A stretch of 64,000 bases of DNA from Rhizobium binae (GCF_017357225.1 NZ_CP071604.1:2979001-3043000), one strand, 5' to 3'; shown: positions 7,908-17,550, numbered from the stretch's first letter. Numbers and translations: made by a program. Notes: generated by a model not told the origin, from the sequence alone.

Positions 7908-10900
7908 TCATTGCGCCTGAATGCCCGGCAGCTGATCGAAATTGAGCGGACCGGGCTGCTCCTGCCCGCTGCGCCGCGCCGCTTCCGCAGCCGCCCTCGC
8001 CTGCGCATCGGCCTTGTCCCTGGCTTCCGCCGCGCGTGCGGCCTCCGCCTCGGCGGCCGCCTTCCGCGCCGCCACTGCCTGTGCCAGCGCGCGCAGCCGC
8101 TGTTCCTCCGCCTGCCGCTGTCGCTCGATCTCGGCGGCCCTGACGCGCTCGGCGGCGTTGAAGCGATAGAGCGCGACCTCGCGACGCAGCCGCTGCTTTT
8201 CGAGCACGATCGCCTGCAGCCTTTCGACGCGCCGCCGTTCGCGCTCGAAGGCGCGCAGCGAGAGGTAGCTGGTGATATCGGTCACATCCATCGTCTTGCC
8301 GGGCGACGGCAGCATGCCGGAGAAATTGAGCCTCAGCGCCGGTTCGGCGCCGGGAAGCACCTCCGTCCCCGGATTGAGACTGATGCCGACCGTCGCGCTG
8401 ATCCGCTCCTCCGGCAACGCGATCTGTGCATCGGCGGTGACGCGGGCCAGATCATTGGCGACGGTGACATTCTGCACCCTCAGCGTCCCGTCGGTAATGT
8501 TGAAGGGAACTCCGAGCGGCGGCAGCTTCGCTTCGCCGTTGTTGAGCAGCGTCTCGACGATCGGATGCACCTTGCCGGCATTGATCTGTTCCTGCATCGT
8601 GTCGGTCGCGGCAAGCAGCGGCGGAAGCATGGCAAGGTTCAACCCGCGTATGCTGGTATCGCCGAGCCTCAGCTCCCCCGAACCGTTGAGCGAGCTGGCG
8701 ATCTCACCGATCGTCTTGCCCGACGCGTCCATTGACAGCGACAGGCCGAATTTGCCATTGGCGATCGGCGCACCGTCACGCAGCCAGACGACGCCGCCAA
8801 GATCGGAATCGGCAAGCGCAAGCTTCGTCTGCAAGAAGCCGGTGCCGTCGGCATTGGTGAAGAGCAGGTTGCCGGAGAGCTTGCCGCCGTCCCAGTTGCC
8901 GGCCATGTCGTTGAGCTGCAGTTCGTCGCCCTTATAGACGACGTTGCTGGTAAAATCGGACACCGCCGTTCCCGGCAGGCCGGGCCAGAATTCCTTGGCT
9001 GAAAGCTTCACCTTGACGTCGAGATCCTTGAAGACGGGCAAGCCAAGCGGGGCCTTCGTCAGCGCGCCATTGGCGGGATCGACGATCTGGCCGAACACGG
9101 CCTCGCCAAGCCAGCCAGCGTCGGCTTTGGAGAGGGTCAGCGCGCCGCTCGCCGTCGTCTTGGCGGCCTTCCGGTCGAAGCTCAGCGCCCCGGAAAATTC
9201 GTTGTCGGCCGCATGCCCCTTGATATCGGATAAGGCGATCTTGTCGCTGTCGACGGCGGCATTGACCTGCAGGCCGAACGGCAGTCCCGTTCCGGTCTGC
9301 GGCAGGGCGATGCCGTTCATGATGAGATAGGGGTCGATATCGGCGCTATCGAGCGAAAGCGCGATCTGACCATTCATGAAACTCTCCGGCCGGACATCGA
9401 CCTTGCCGTTGGCGGTAAATGAAGTCCGGTCGGTGGCAAACGTCAGCGCCGCATCGGCGGGATCATTGCCCGACGCCTTTACCTTGAGCGTCAGGCGGCC
9501 GTTGGCGCCGACATCGACCGGCAGCGGGTCGAGCCCGGCCTGGCCGAAGAGGATCGACGGCACGGCGTTTTCGAGCGTCGCCTCGAGGCTCGTCGTGCCG
9601 TTGCCGGTCAGCGCCAACAGATCTGACATGCGATAGTCGAGATTGACACGGCTGCCGTTCGCCACGCCGGCCAGCGTCACCGTCAGCGCATTGCCTTCGT
9701 CGCCGCCGAGCGTCAGCGCCCCGCGCAATGCCGTATTGCCGTACCAGCCGGCATTACGCACCAGCCGGTCGAGCACCGGGTGGTGCGGCAGGTGCTCGCG
9801 CAGCATGGTGAAGAAGCCGCCGGGATCGGCCGATTTGAAGGTGATCTCACCCGCGCCCTTGTAATCGAGCAGCGAGCCTTCCGCCCGGCCCGTCGCCGTC
9901 AGCTCGGCGCCCGCGAGGTTCTTGACCGCCAGCCGGTCGACCGCAAGCGCCCCGTCAGCGATCGTGAAGGTGGTCTCGACATTCTCGGCGCTGACGCCGA
10001 AGGCGGTGAACTTGTCGGCCTTGAGCTGGGCGGCGATCTTGTGATCGAGGACATTGTCGCCGGTATCCTGCCCGGTCGCGAGCCCGGCCAGCGCCTGCAG
10101 TGCGTCAAGATCGAGCGTGTCGCCGTTCAGCGCCACCGACAGGGTCGGCGTCTGGCCGGAAACCGCCTGCCGCTCCAGCCGGCCTTTCAGAGTCGCCGAT
10201 CCCATGGCGATTTCGAGGTTTTCGAAACGCTGCAATTCATGAGTGAGGCTGACATTGGCGGAAAAACCCGCCTGCCGCAATTGCCGGATGGCCGGGTCGA
10301 CCGAGCCGGCAAGCCAGGAGGCAAGCCCCGTCGGCTGATTCGAGGCCACTACGATCTGGCCGTTGAACGAGGGCTCGCCCTGAAGCAGGAGCTTGCCCTT
10401 CCCTTCCACCTGGGTGCGTCCCGGCAAAGTGCCTATGGCGCTGTCGATCATCCAGCCGGTACCGGCCGGCTCCAGCTCCAGTTGCACATCGCGCAATGTC
10501 GTGTCGCCGGCGACGATCGCCGGCAGCTTGACGCTTGCCTTGCCCGGCACCTGCGGGATGGGTACCTGCGCGACAATATCGATCAGCGAATTCAACCGCT
10601 GCCGCGCCGAAACCGCGGGATCCCGCGTCGTCTTGCCGGCCGCGCCTTCATTGCCGATGCGGTTGACGTCGATCTGCTGCCCGTCGGCCGTCAGCAGGAA
10701 TTCCGGCGCGTTGCCGGTGTCCAGCGTCGCCTCGCCTGTTACGACATAGGGATCGTCCGTAGGGCCGATCTCCATCCGGTATTCGGGAATGCGGATGCGT
10801 TCGTTGGTAAGTTCGAAGCGACCCTTGACCCGCGGCGGCTGCTCATTCTTGTTCGCCGATTTGGCGCTGTTGCGGTTTTCGATCGCTGCCGAGAGCTGGC

Positions 10901-11612
10901 CCTGGTAATTCGGCTTGCGGTCGACGAGCTTCAGCTCGCCATCGAGATCGATGCTGACCGGCTGCTTATCCGGGGAAAGTTTCGTGCGCATGTGCAGCAC
11001 GCCCTTCTCGTCCGGCTGGCTGCTCGAGATCGAGAAATTCCCGTGTTCGCCATCGAGCGTCGCATCGCCCTCGATGCGCCAAGGGCCGGCGAGCGACTTG
11101 GCGGACATCTCCGCATTCAGGCCGGTGATGCGGCGGCCCCGTCCCGACTGGTCGTCGATGAACTCGACCTCGCCGCCGCTGACATGCACATTTTCGAGAA
11201 CGACCGTCTTTGCCGGAATTTCGGCGCGGCTGCCGCGCATCCAGTCGAGTGTGCCGTCCTTGAGCAATCTCAGACGGACCTTCGGATTGACGACCCGCAT
11301 ATCGAAGATCAGCGCCTCACCCGACAGGAAAGGCGCGAGCTCCGCATCCATAGAAAATTGCTCGACCCTGACGATCGGCGTGCCGTCTGCTTCCTGGCCG
11401 ACGCGCACGTCATGCAGCGTGACCGACGGAAACGGCAACAAGCGGGCATCCACCGTACCGTGGACGGTGACTTTCTTGCCGATGATGCGGCTTGCCTGAT
11501 CCTCGAAGTTCTTGCGGAAATCCGTCCAGTCGATGAACAGCGGCGCAAGCAGCGCCACAAACAGCACTACGACGATCACTCCCCCCAGAAAGACGAGGAA
11601 CCGGCCTACCAA
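7908..11612 (-). CDS. Large AsmA family envelope protein
   Basis: A 1234-residue protein with one N-terminal membrane helix (residues ~3-27, FLVFLGGVIVVVLFVALLAPLFI) and a huge periplasmic part. It begins with the AsmA signature (DWTDFRKNFEDQASRIIGKKVTVHG...DARLLPFPSVTLHDVRVG) and ends with the AsmA-C like segment (GSGELRLGDTSIRGLNLAMLP..., then a beta-rich region). AsmA-like proteins are long beta-groove bridges thought to move phospholipid between membranes. The last ~130 residues are unusual: an Arg/Glu/Ala-rich stretch (RAAEIERQRQAEEQR...) that should form a charged coiled coil, ending LNFDQLPGIQAQ. It is a single-gene unit, convergent with the RHH gene. Confidence 0.9.
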   Translation of the reverse strand: MVGRFLVFLGGVIVVVLFVALLAPLFIDWTDFRKNFEDQASRIIGKKVTVHGTVDARLLPFPSVTLHDVRVGQEADGTPIVRVEQFSMDAELAPFLSGEALIFDMRVVNPKVRLRLLKDGTLDWMRGSRAEIPAKTVVLENVHVSGGEVEFIDDQSGRGRRITGLNAEMSAKSLAGPWRIEGDATLDGEHGNFSISSSQPDEKGVLHMRTKLSPDKQPVSIDLDGELKLVDRKPNYQGQLSAAIENRNSAKSANKNEQPPRVKGRFELTNERIRIPEYRMEIGPTDDPYVVTGEATLDTGNAPEFLLTADGQQIDVNRIGNEGAAGKTTRDPAVSARQRLNSLIDIVAQVPIPQVPGKASVKLPAIVAGDTTLRDVQLELEPAGTGWMIDSAIGTLPGRTQVEGKGKLLLQGEPSFNGQIVVASNQPTGLASWLAGSVDPAIRQLRQAGFSANVSLTHELQRFENLEIAMGSATLKGRLERQAVSGQTPTLSVALNGDTLDLDALQALAGLATGQDTGDNVLDHKIAAQLKADKFTAFGVSAENVETTFTIADGALAVDRLAVKNLAGAELTATGRAEGSLLDYKGAGEITFKSADPGGFFTMLREHLPHHPVLDRLVRNAGWYGNTALRGALTLGGDEGNALTVTLAGVANGSRVNLDYRMSDLLALTGNGTTSLEATLENAVPSILFGQAGLDPLPVDVGANGRLTLKVKASGNDPADAALTFATDRTSFTANGKVDVRPESFMNGQIALSLDSADIDPYLIMNGIALPQTGTGLPFGLQVNAAVDSDKIALSDIKGHAADNEFSGALSFDRKAAKTTASGALTLSKADAGWLGEAVFGQIVDPANGALTKAPLGLPVFKDLDVKVKLSAKEFWPGLPGTAVSDFTSNVVYKGDELQLNDMAGNWDGGKLSGNLLFTNADGTGFLQTKLALADSDLGGVVWLRDGAPIANGKFGLSLSMDASGKTIGEIASSLNGSGELRLGDTSIRGLNLAMLPPLLAATDTMQEQINAGKVHPIVETLLNNGEAKLPPLGVPFNITDGTLRVQNVTVANDLARVTADAQIALPEERISATVGISLNPGTEVLPGAEPALRLNFSGMLPSPGKTMDVTDITSYLSLRAFERERRRVERLQAIVLEKQRLRREVALYRFNAAERVRAAEIERQRQAEEQRLRALAQAVAARKAAAEAEAARAAEARDKADAQARAAAEAARRSGQEQPGPLNFDQLPGIQAQ

Positions 11613-11701
11613 TGCAAGGATTCTCCATTCGGGATTCTATTGCCGACACTAGCGCTATTCATGCCGGGGGCAAGGCCCAAGTTCATGAGAATGTTCCGTT
11701 T

Positions 11702-13114
11702 TCAGCCGTGATGGAAAATCTTGCCGGGATTGAAGATGCCGTCCGGATCGAGCGCCTGCTTCACCTGTCGCATCAGATCCACCGTTCCCCCAAGCTCCTG
11801 CTCCAGAAACGCCATCTTCCCCTGCCCGATCCCATGTTCGCCGGTGCACGTGCCGTCCATGTCGAGCGCTCGCCGGTTGAGGCGTTGCACGAAGCTTTCG
11901 GCAACGGCGATGTCTTCGGCGCTCTTGTCGTCGAACAGCAGCAGCACATGGAAGTTTCCATCACCGGCGTGGCCGACGATCGGACCGAGCAGTCCATGCG
12001 CCTCGATATCCGCCTGCGTTTGCGAAACGCAATCGGCAAGCCGGGATATCGGAACACAAACATCGGTCGAAAGTGCGGCAAGCCCTGGAGCCAAGGCCCT
12101 TGCGGACCAATAGGCGTCGTGACGCGCTTTCCAGAGCTTGGTGCGCTCCTCGGCATTGACGGTCCACAGGAATTCGCCGCCGCCGCATTCGGCGGCGATC
12201 TCTCCGAAGGCTGCCGATTGCAGCGGCACCGTTTCGTCGGTGCCGTGGAATTCGAGAAAGAGCGTTGGGCTTTCGGCATAGGAAAGTCCGGAATAGGCGT
12301 TGCATGCCCGCATCTGCACGGCATCGAGCAGTTCGATCCGCGCCACCGGGATGCCCATCTGGATCGTCATGATGACGGCATCGCAGGCCGCTTTGATGCT
12401 CGGAAAGGCGCAGACGCCCCCGGCAATCTTCTGCGGGATCGCCTGCAGACGCAGCGTCACCGAGGTCAAAATACCGAGCGTGCCCTCGGCGCCGACAAAG
12501 AGCCGCGTCAGGTCGTAGCCGGCCGAAGATTTGCGGGCACGCCGGGCGGTGCGGATTTCCTCGCCATTGGCGGTGACCGCTGTGACGGCGAGCACATTGT
12601 CCTTCATCGTCCCGTAACGCACGGCATTGGTGCCTGAGGCCCGCGTCGAGGCCATGCCGCCGATCGAAGCATTGGCACCGGGATCGATCGGGAAGAACAG
12701 CCCGGTATCGCGCAGGTATATGTTGAGCGCCTCCCGGGTGATCCCGGGCTCGACCGTGCAGTCGAGATCCTCGGGATTGACTTCGAGCACCCGGTTCATG
12801 CGGCTGAAATCGATGGAGATACCGCCATTGGCGGCATTGACCTGCCCCTCCAGCGAGGAGCCGGTGCCGAAACCGATGACCGGCACCCTGTGGGCCGCGC
12901 AGACCCTGACCGCCGTCTTCACGTCCTCGGCGCTCTCGGCAAAGAGCACGCCGTCTGGCAGCTGCGGCGGGATATAGGTCGTCGTATGGGCGTGCTGTTC
13001 GCGGAAGGATTGGCCGGTCTGGAAGCGCTCGCCGAAGCTCTGCTTGAGAATGCCGAGCGCAGCGGCAATGCCCGCCTCGTTGCGTATGCCGGCCTTAGCG
13101 TCCTTCAGCGCCAT
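11702..13114 (-). CDS. FAD-linked oxidase, D-lactate/glycolate dehydrogenase type
   Basis: A ~470-residue flavoprotein of the D-lactate dehydrogenase (cytochrome) / GlcD type, oxidising a 2-hydroxyacid and passing electrons to the respiratory chain. The FAD-binding PCMH domain shows PDGVLFAESAEDVKTAV, the pyrophosphate-binding GFGTGSSLEGQV, and GGMASTRASGTNAVRYGTM. The C-terminal cap has GHAGDGNFHVLLLFD (active-site His) and the terminal TGEHGIGQGK...FNPGKIFH. I chose the ATG near 13114 (MALKDAKAG) over a TTG 23 codons upstream. Substrate cannot be told from the sequence. It lies 90 bases upstream of the AsmA gene on the same strand. Confidence 0.9.
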   Translation of the reverse strand: MALKDAKAGIRNEAGIAAALGILKQSFGERFQTGQSFREQHAHTTTYIPPQLPDGVLFAESAEDVKTAVRVCAAHRVPVIGFGTGSSLEGQVNAANGGISIDFSRMNRVLEVNPEDLDCTVEPGITREALNIYLRDTGLFFPIDPGANASIGGMASTRASGTNAVRYGTMKDNVLAVTAVTANGEEIRTARRARKSSAGYDLTRLFVGAEGTLGILTSVTLRLQAIPQKIAGGVCAFPSIKAACDAVIMTIQMGIPVARIELLDAVQMRACNAYSGLSYAESPTLFLEFHGTDETVPLQSAAFGEIAAECGGGEFLWTVNAEERTKLWKARHDAYWSARALAPGLAALSTDVCVPISRLADCVSQTQADIEAHGLLGPIVGHAGDGNFHVLLLFDDKSAEDIAVAESFVQRLNRRALDMDGTCTGEHGIGQGKMAFLEQELGGTVDLMRQVKQALDPDGIFNPGKIFHHG

Positions 13115-13263
13115 CTCTTTGATCTCCCTGCCATTCCAAGAAACCACGTCGTGCCTCGTGGGACCAGGCAGGGTATGCGGCAAGTCAAAGCGGCTGTCCA
13201 GTTAAGAATGGGAGAAGATATCATTCCCCTTTTGTCACAGGACGGTCCGCTTTGCCCGACACC

Positions 13264-14298
13264 TCAGACGATCGGCGGATTGAGCCGGGCGAAGCCCTCC
13301 TGCCGTCGATAAGGGAAATAGGGATAGGGCGCCGTCGCGGCGCTGACGGCGTCGAGCCTTTCGATCTGCTCCTTCGACAGGCTCCAGCCGACGGAACCGA
13401 GGTTCTGCCTGAGTTGCTCTTCGTTGCGAGCACCGATGATGACGCTCGACACCGTCGGCCGGCCGAGCAGCCAGTTGATGGCGATCTGCGGCACGGTCTT
13501 GCCGGTCTCCGTTGCGACGGCGTCCAGCACCTCGACGATATCGTAGAGCTTCTCGTCATCGACGGGCGGACCGTATTGCGCCGTCTCATGCAGGCGGCTT
13601 GCCGCGGGCAGCGGCTCACCGCGGCGGATCTTGCCGGTCAGCCGCCCCCAGGCGAGCGGACTCCAGACGAGAGCGCCGACGCCCTGGTCGGCGCCGAGCG
13701 GCATCAGCTCCCATTCGTAATCGCGCCCCGCCAGCGAATAATAGACCTGGTGGGCGACATAACGCGGATGACTATGGCGCTCGGCGACCGCCAGCGATTT
13801 CATCAGCTCCCAGCCGGCAAAATTGGAAGCGCCGATATAGCGGATCTTGCCGGAGGCGATGAGCCCGTCGAGCGCCGCCAGCACCTCCTCGACCGGCGTC
13901 GAGGCGTCGAAGGCGTGAAGCTGCAAAAGGTCGATATAGTCGGTCCCCAGGCGGCGCAGCGCCTCCTCGGTTGCGCGGATCAGCCGCGCCCGCGACGTTC
14001 CCCAGTCCTGCGGTCCCTCGCCCGTCGGCAACGCCGTCTTCGTCGAGATCAGCACGGCATCGCGCCGGCCGCGGATCGCGCGACCGAGCACTTCCTCGGA
14101 GGCGCCGGCCGAATAGACGTCCGCCGTGTCGAAAAGATTGACGCCGGCTTCGAGACAGATGTCGACGAGCCGTCGCGCCTGCTCGGCATCGGTATTGCCC
14201 CATGCACCAAACAGCGGCCCCTTGCCGCCGAAAGTGCCGGCGCCGAAGCTCAAGACCGGCACCCTGAGGCCGGATGCACCGAGATTTCTATATTCCAT
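13264..14298 (-). CDS. Aldo/keto reductase
   Basis: A 344-residue NADPH-dependent aldo/keto reductase of the YajO/YhdN/IolS-like branch. Catalytic residues lie in LFDTADVYSAGASEEVLG (Asp, Tyr) and VLISTKT (Lys). Other family blocks are LIRATEEALRRLGTDYIDLLQLHAFD, IRYIGASNFAGWEL, and the cofactor site VSSVIIGARNEEQLRQNL. The ATG at 14298 has AAGGAGA upstream. It is divergent from the LysR gene with a 91-base shared control region, so the regulator probably acts on this gene. The true substrate is unknown. Confidence 0.93.
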   Translation of the reverse strand: MEYRNLGASGLRVPVLSFGAGTFGGKGPLFGAWGNTDAEQARRLVDICLEAGVNLFDTADVYSAGASEEVLGRAIRGRRDAVLISTKTALPTGEGPQDWGTSRARLIRATEEALRRLGTDYIDLLQLHAFDASTPVEEVLAALDGLIASGKIRYIGASNFAGWELMKSLAVAERHSHPRYVAHQVYYSLAGRDYEWELMPLGADQGVGALVWSPLAWGRLTGKIRRGEPLPAASRLHETAQYGPPVDDEKLYDIVEVLDAVATETGKTVPQIAINWLLGRPTVSSVIIGARNEEQLRQNLGSVGWSLSKEQIERLDAVSAATAPYPYFPYRRQEGFARLNPPIV

Positions 14299-14352
14299 GG
14301 CTCTGTCTCCTTGTTTCTCCTGAGATAGACCCGCCCTCTGCGGTGATATAGA

Positions 14353-14366
14353 TTGCCTTTAAGCAA
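14353..14366. promoter_or_regulatory. Possible LysR operator between reductase and regulator
   Basis: TTGC-CTTTAA-GCAA is a perfect dyad in the 91-base divergent intergenic region, with T and A ends spaced as in many LysR boxes. It lies 24 bases before the LysR start. Only position and symmetry support it. Confidence 0.35.
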
Positions 14367-14389
14367 AGCATCTGTGATTTGAATTCATC

Positions 14390-15292
14390 ATGGCCCGTCA
14401 GGACATCAACCGCTCCCGCGAGATGGAAGTCTTCGTCAGCGTCGTCGAGCGCGGCGGCTTTTCCGCGGCCGCCACGGCGCGGCGCATGACGCCGTCCGCC
14501 GTCAGCAAGCTCGTCGCCCGGTTGGAGGCGCGCCTCGGCGTCCGCCTTGTCAACCGCTCCACCCGCAGGCTGCAGCTGACGCCGGAGGGCTGCGCCTTCT
14601 ACGAGCGCAGCATCGCCATCCTCGCCGATATCGCCGAGGCCGAACGCCAGGCCTCATCCGGCGAGGAAGCGGCAGGCCGCATCCGCATCAACACCAGCGG
14701 CTCCTTCGGCAATCATGTGTTGGCGCCGCTCGTGCCCGCCTTCATGGCGCTTCATCCCGCCGTGACGGTGGATATTGCCCATACCGACAGGATCGTCGAT
14801 CTGATGGAAGAGCGCGCCGATGTCGCGATCCGCGCTGGGCCCTTGAAGAGTTCCAGCCTGATCGCCCGCAAGCTCGGCGCCATCGGCAAGCTTATCGTTG
14901 CCTCGCCTGATTACCTCAGCCGTCATGGCGAACCGCGCTCGGTCGCCGATCTCCGTCGCCATTGCCGCATCGGCTTTTCTTATGCCCGCGCCATCGAGGG
15001 CTGGCCGATGCGCGAGAGCGGCGAGACGGTGACGATCCCGATTGCATCAGGCATTCAGGTCGCAGACGGCGAAGCCATGCGACATCTCGCTCTATCCGGC
15101 GCCGGCCTTGCCCGGCTGGCCGCCTTCACTGTGCGCGCCGATATCGAGGCAGGTCGCCTGGTACCGGTGCTCGAAGAGGCGAACCCCGGCGATATCGAGG
15201 AGTTCTACGCCCTTTATATCGGCCAGGGCGGCCCACTGCCGGCGCGGGTCCGCGCCCTCCTCGATTTCCTCGCCGCCCATGTGCGCCTCTGA
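14390..15292 (+). CDS. LysR family transcriptional regulator
   Basis: A 300-residue regulator. The winged helix-turn-helix is at residues ~8-65: MEVFVSVVERGGFSAAATARRMTPSAVSKLVARLEARLGVRLVNRSTRRLQLTPEG (shown in pieces, the classical LysR pattern). The effector domain (~90-300) contains IRINTSGSFGNHVLAPLVPAF and ERADVAIRAGPL. It is close to the DsdC/AaeR-like subgroup regulating small metabolic enzymes. It is divergent from the aldo/keto reductase and likely controls it and itself. Effector unknown. Confidence 0.92.
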   Translation: MARQDINRSREMEVFVSVVERGGFSAAATARRMTPSAVSKLVARLEARLGVRLVNRSTRRLQLTPEGCAFYERSIAILADIAEAERQASSGEEAAGRIRINTSGSFGNHVLAPLVPAFMALHPAVTVDIAHTDRIVDLMEERADVAIRAGPLKSSSLIARKLGAIGKLIVASPDYLSRHGEPRSVADLRRHCRIGFSYARAIEGWPMRESGETVTIPIASGIQVADGEAMRHLALSGAGLARLAAFTVRADIEAGRLVPVLEEANPGDIEEFYALYIGQGGPLPARVRALLDFLAAHVRL

Positions 15293-15522
15293 GGCACCGG
15301 ACAAGAGAGGCCCATGAAAACAGCGACTTAAGCCAATCACTTGAATCAAATTCCATCCCAGGGCACCGAGAGCCAGATTTCGCAATTGACCGCCTCGGAA
15401 GCCCGCCTCTATACCGGACCTGCGCCAGCCGGCCGTTGCCGCCGGCCTCTCTTCGTCACGCCGGAGCTTCCTCTCACATTCAGCCTCAGAGCTTGGCGCC
15501 GGCCAGGAAAGATACGGGACCC

Positions 15523-16608
15523 ATGCCATTCAGCCGCCTGCTGGGCGATGCCGGCCTGCCGAAATGGGCGCTGCTGCTGGCGCTCTCGACCGCCTTCACC
15601 CTCTTCCTCGAACTCTTCGATCTGCCCGCCTCGCTGCTGATCGGACCGATGGTCGCCGCCATCGTGCTGGCGCTGACCGTCGGCAAGGGAAAGCTTCGCG
15701 TGCCGGTCTGGCCGCTGCAACTCGGCCAGGTCCTCGTCGGCCTGATGATGGCGCGCACCATCACTCCCGACATTCTCGGCACCATGGCGAAGGATGCGCC
15801 GCTGTTCCTGCTGTTCATCTTCTCGGTTATTGCCATTGCCACTGGCCTCGGGTGGCTGTTGACACGCTGGCAGGTACTGCCTGGAACGACCGCCGTCTGG
15901 GGTTCCTCGCCGGGCGGCGCTTCGGCCATGGTCATCATGTCGGAAGCCTATGGCGCCGATGCCCGGCTCGTTGCCTTCATGCAATATCTGCGCGTCGTCT
16001 TCGTCGCCGTCGGCGCCTCGATGATCTCGCGCCTTTGGGTGGCCGCTGACGGCGTCGAACCGCCGCCGCTGGTCCTCTTTCCCGTCGTCGATTGGCCGGC
16101 CTTTGCCGTGACGATCGCCTTTGCCGCCATCTCCGCCTATGGCGTCCAGTGCCTGCGCATCCAAGGCGGGACGATCATCGTGCCGCTCTTTCTCGGGGCT
16201 TTCCTGCAGGGCATGGGCCTGATGAGGATCGAACTGCCGATGTGGCTGCTCGCCCTCGCCTATGCGCTTGTCGGCTGGAGCATCGGCTTGCGCTTCACCC
16301 GCTCGATCCTTTCGCATGTGGCGCGCGCCCTGCCGAGGGTATCGGCCTGCATCGTGCTGCTGATGGCGCTCTGCGGCTGCATGGCCGCTGCGCTCCATGT
16401 CTTCGCTGGCATCGATCCGCTGACGGCCTATCTCGCCACCAGCCCGGGCGGCGCCGATTCCGTTGCCATCATCGCCGCCTCCAGCGATGTCGACGTGCCC
16501 TTCGTGATGGCGATGCAGACCGGACGCTTCCTTGTCATCCTGCTGGTCGGCCCGACGCTCGCCCGCTTCATCGCCCGGCGTTCCGGGCTTGCCGAAAGTC
16601 CAGCCTGA
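15523..16608 (+). CDS. AbrB-type integral membrane protein (PF05145-like)
   Basis: A 361-residue protein with about nine to ten hydrophobic helices arranged as two related halves. The repeated signature is seen as WGSSPGGASAMVIMSEAYGAD in the first half and LATSPGGADSVAIIAASSDVD in the second, followed by FVMAMQTGRFLVIL. Proteins of this family are often labelled AbrB duplication or ammonia monooxygenase-like, but the biochemical role is not established; small-molecule transport is plausible. The ATG at 15523 (MPFSRLLG) is the first that leaves only membrane-family sequence. The frame is open further upstream over the LysR gene, which is coincidental. Confidence 0.85.
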   Translation: MPFSRLLGDAGLPKWALLLALSTAFTLFLELFDLPASLLIGPMVAAIVLALTVGKGKLRVPVWPLQLGQVLVGLMMARTITPDILGTMAKDAPLFLLFIFSVIAIATGLGWLLTRWQVLPGTTAVWGSSPGGASAMVIMSEAYGADARLVAFMQYLRVVFVAVGASMISRLWVAADGVEPPPLVLFPVVDWPAFAVTIAFAAISAYGVQCLRIQGGTIIVPLFLGAFLQGMGLMRIELPMWLLALAYALVGWSIGLRFTRSILSHVARALPRVSACIVLLMALCGCMAAALHVFAGIDPLTAYLATSPGGADSVAIIAASSDVDVPFVMAMQTGRFLVILLVGPTLARFIARRSGLAESPA

Positions 16609-16808
16609 TGCAGAGCGGCCCAACAATCCGGACCTCAAGTCCCGTCTTCTCTAGGCCCGATGCGGACTTCAGACGACTGCAGAACCCCGTCGCTTGCGGA
16701 CCGGTTTTGCGGCAAGAAATTCCTCTCACTTTTTGATCCTGAGAGGTCAGTCGTTGAACTTGGGATTTCCGCAGCAACAGAACGCTGTCTCGAAATAGCT
16801 TGCGAATC

Positions 16809-16828
16809 ACATAAGTCTATGCTTATGT
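16809..16828. promoter_or_regulatory. ArsR-type operator palindrome
   Basis: ACATAAG-TCTATG-CTTATGT is a perfect 7-bp inverted repeat with a 6-base centre, ending 7 bases before the arsR ATG. ATAAG-N6-CTTAT is a common shape for ArsR-family sites, so autoregulation of the arsR-SRPBCC-clpP unit is likely. Confidence 0.65.
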
Positions 16829-16834
16829 TTTCGC

Positions 16835-17149
16835 ATGATCGAAAATGACTTCTTCCGAGCTTTGGCAGACCCGACCCGCCGTGCGATCTTTGAGAAACTG
16901 GCGGCAGGGAGCATGAACGCCAGCGCCTTGCGCGAGGGCATGGAGATTAGCCAGCCGGCGATGTCGCAACACCTCGCAGTTCTGCGCAGTGCAAAGCTGG
17001 TGAGGGAAGAACGACAGGGGCGTTTCGTGAATTACGAAGTCGATCCCGATGGGTTGGCTCTCATCGCCCAGTGGCTCGCAAAATACCGCGCCTATTGGCC
17101 GGAGCGTATCACAGCACTCAAAGTCTTGCTGAAGGACATGGATCAATGA
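16835..17149 (+). CDS. ArsR family winged-helix regulator
   Basis: A 104-residue repressor of the type usually paired with an SRPBCC gene. Pattern: FFRALADPTRRAIFEKLAAGSMNASAL, recognition helix SQPAMSQHLAVLRSAKLV, wing EERQGRFVNYEVDPDGL. There is no Cys-rich metal site (no CxC in helix 3), so metal sensing is unlikely. Its stop overlaps the next start by ATGA. The operator-like dyad lies directly upstream. Confidence 0.93.
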   Translation: MIENDFFRALADPTRRAIFEKLAAGSMNASALREGMEISQPAMSQHLAVLRSAKLVREERQGRFVNYEVDPDGLALIAQWLAKYRAYWPERITALKVLLKDMDQ

Positions 17150-17505
17150 ACCAAGGGAAGACCAAGGAGCAGGATAGCGGCGTCGAGTTGGAGTTTGACT
17201 TAGGCGATCCGCCGCAAAAGGTCTGGCGTGCTGTCACCATTCCCGAGCTTCGGGAAAGGTGGCTTCCGAAGGAGGCATTGGCTGATCCCCATGCGATCAC
17301 CGTCACCCCCGGCCAGGAAGTTCGCTACAAGCTGCGTGACGATAACCCGCCTTTCCTTGAAAGCACCGTGACGTTCACGATCACCCCGAATGCTACTGGC
17401 GGCACGTGCCTTCGGATCGTCCACGAACTGACGGACGCAAGATTCGATGGAATGGCAAGAGCGCCGGCGAATAGCAACAGCCCGCCCCTCATGCTCGCCG
17501 CCTGA
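17146..17505 (+). CDS. SRPBCC (AHSA1/START-like) domain protein
   Basis: A 119-residue protein overlapping arsR by four bases. It shows the START-like opening VELEFDLGDPPQKVWRAVTIPELRERWL and the later strand pattern ESTVTFTITPNATGGTCLRIVHEL. Usual family members run ~140-170 residues and end in a long helix. Here the sequence changes after TDARFDG into a short tail of small residues (ARAPANSNSPPLMLAA), so the C-terminal helix seems missing or replaced. It probably binds a hydrophobic small molecule if functional. Confidence 0.8.
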   Translation: MNQGKTKEQDSGVELEFDLGDPPQKVWRAVTIPELRERWLPKEALADPHAITVTPGQEVRYKLRDDNPPFLESTVTFTITPNATGGTCLRIVHELTDARFDGMARAPANSNSPPLMLAA

Positions 17506-17550
17506 CACGGCGAGCCTCCCCATAAAATTCTGCAAGTCTGGAGGTCGCCG

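Noticed and set aside
14962..15522. Open frame upstream of the AbrB-type gene across the LysR gene
   Set aside because: Arg/Pro-rich shadow of LysR; LysR has clear HTH and effector-domain motifs in its own frame.
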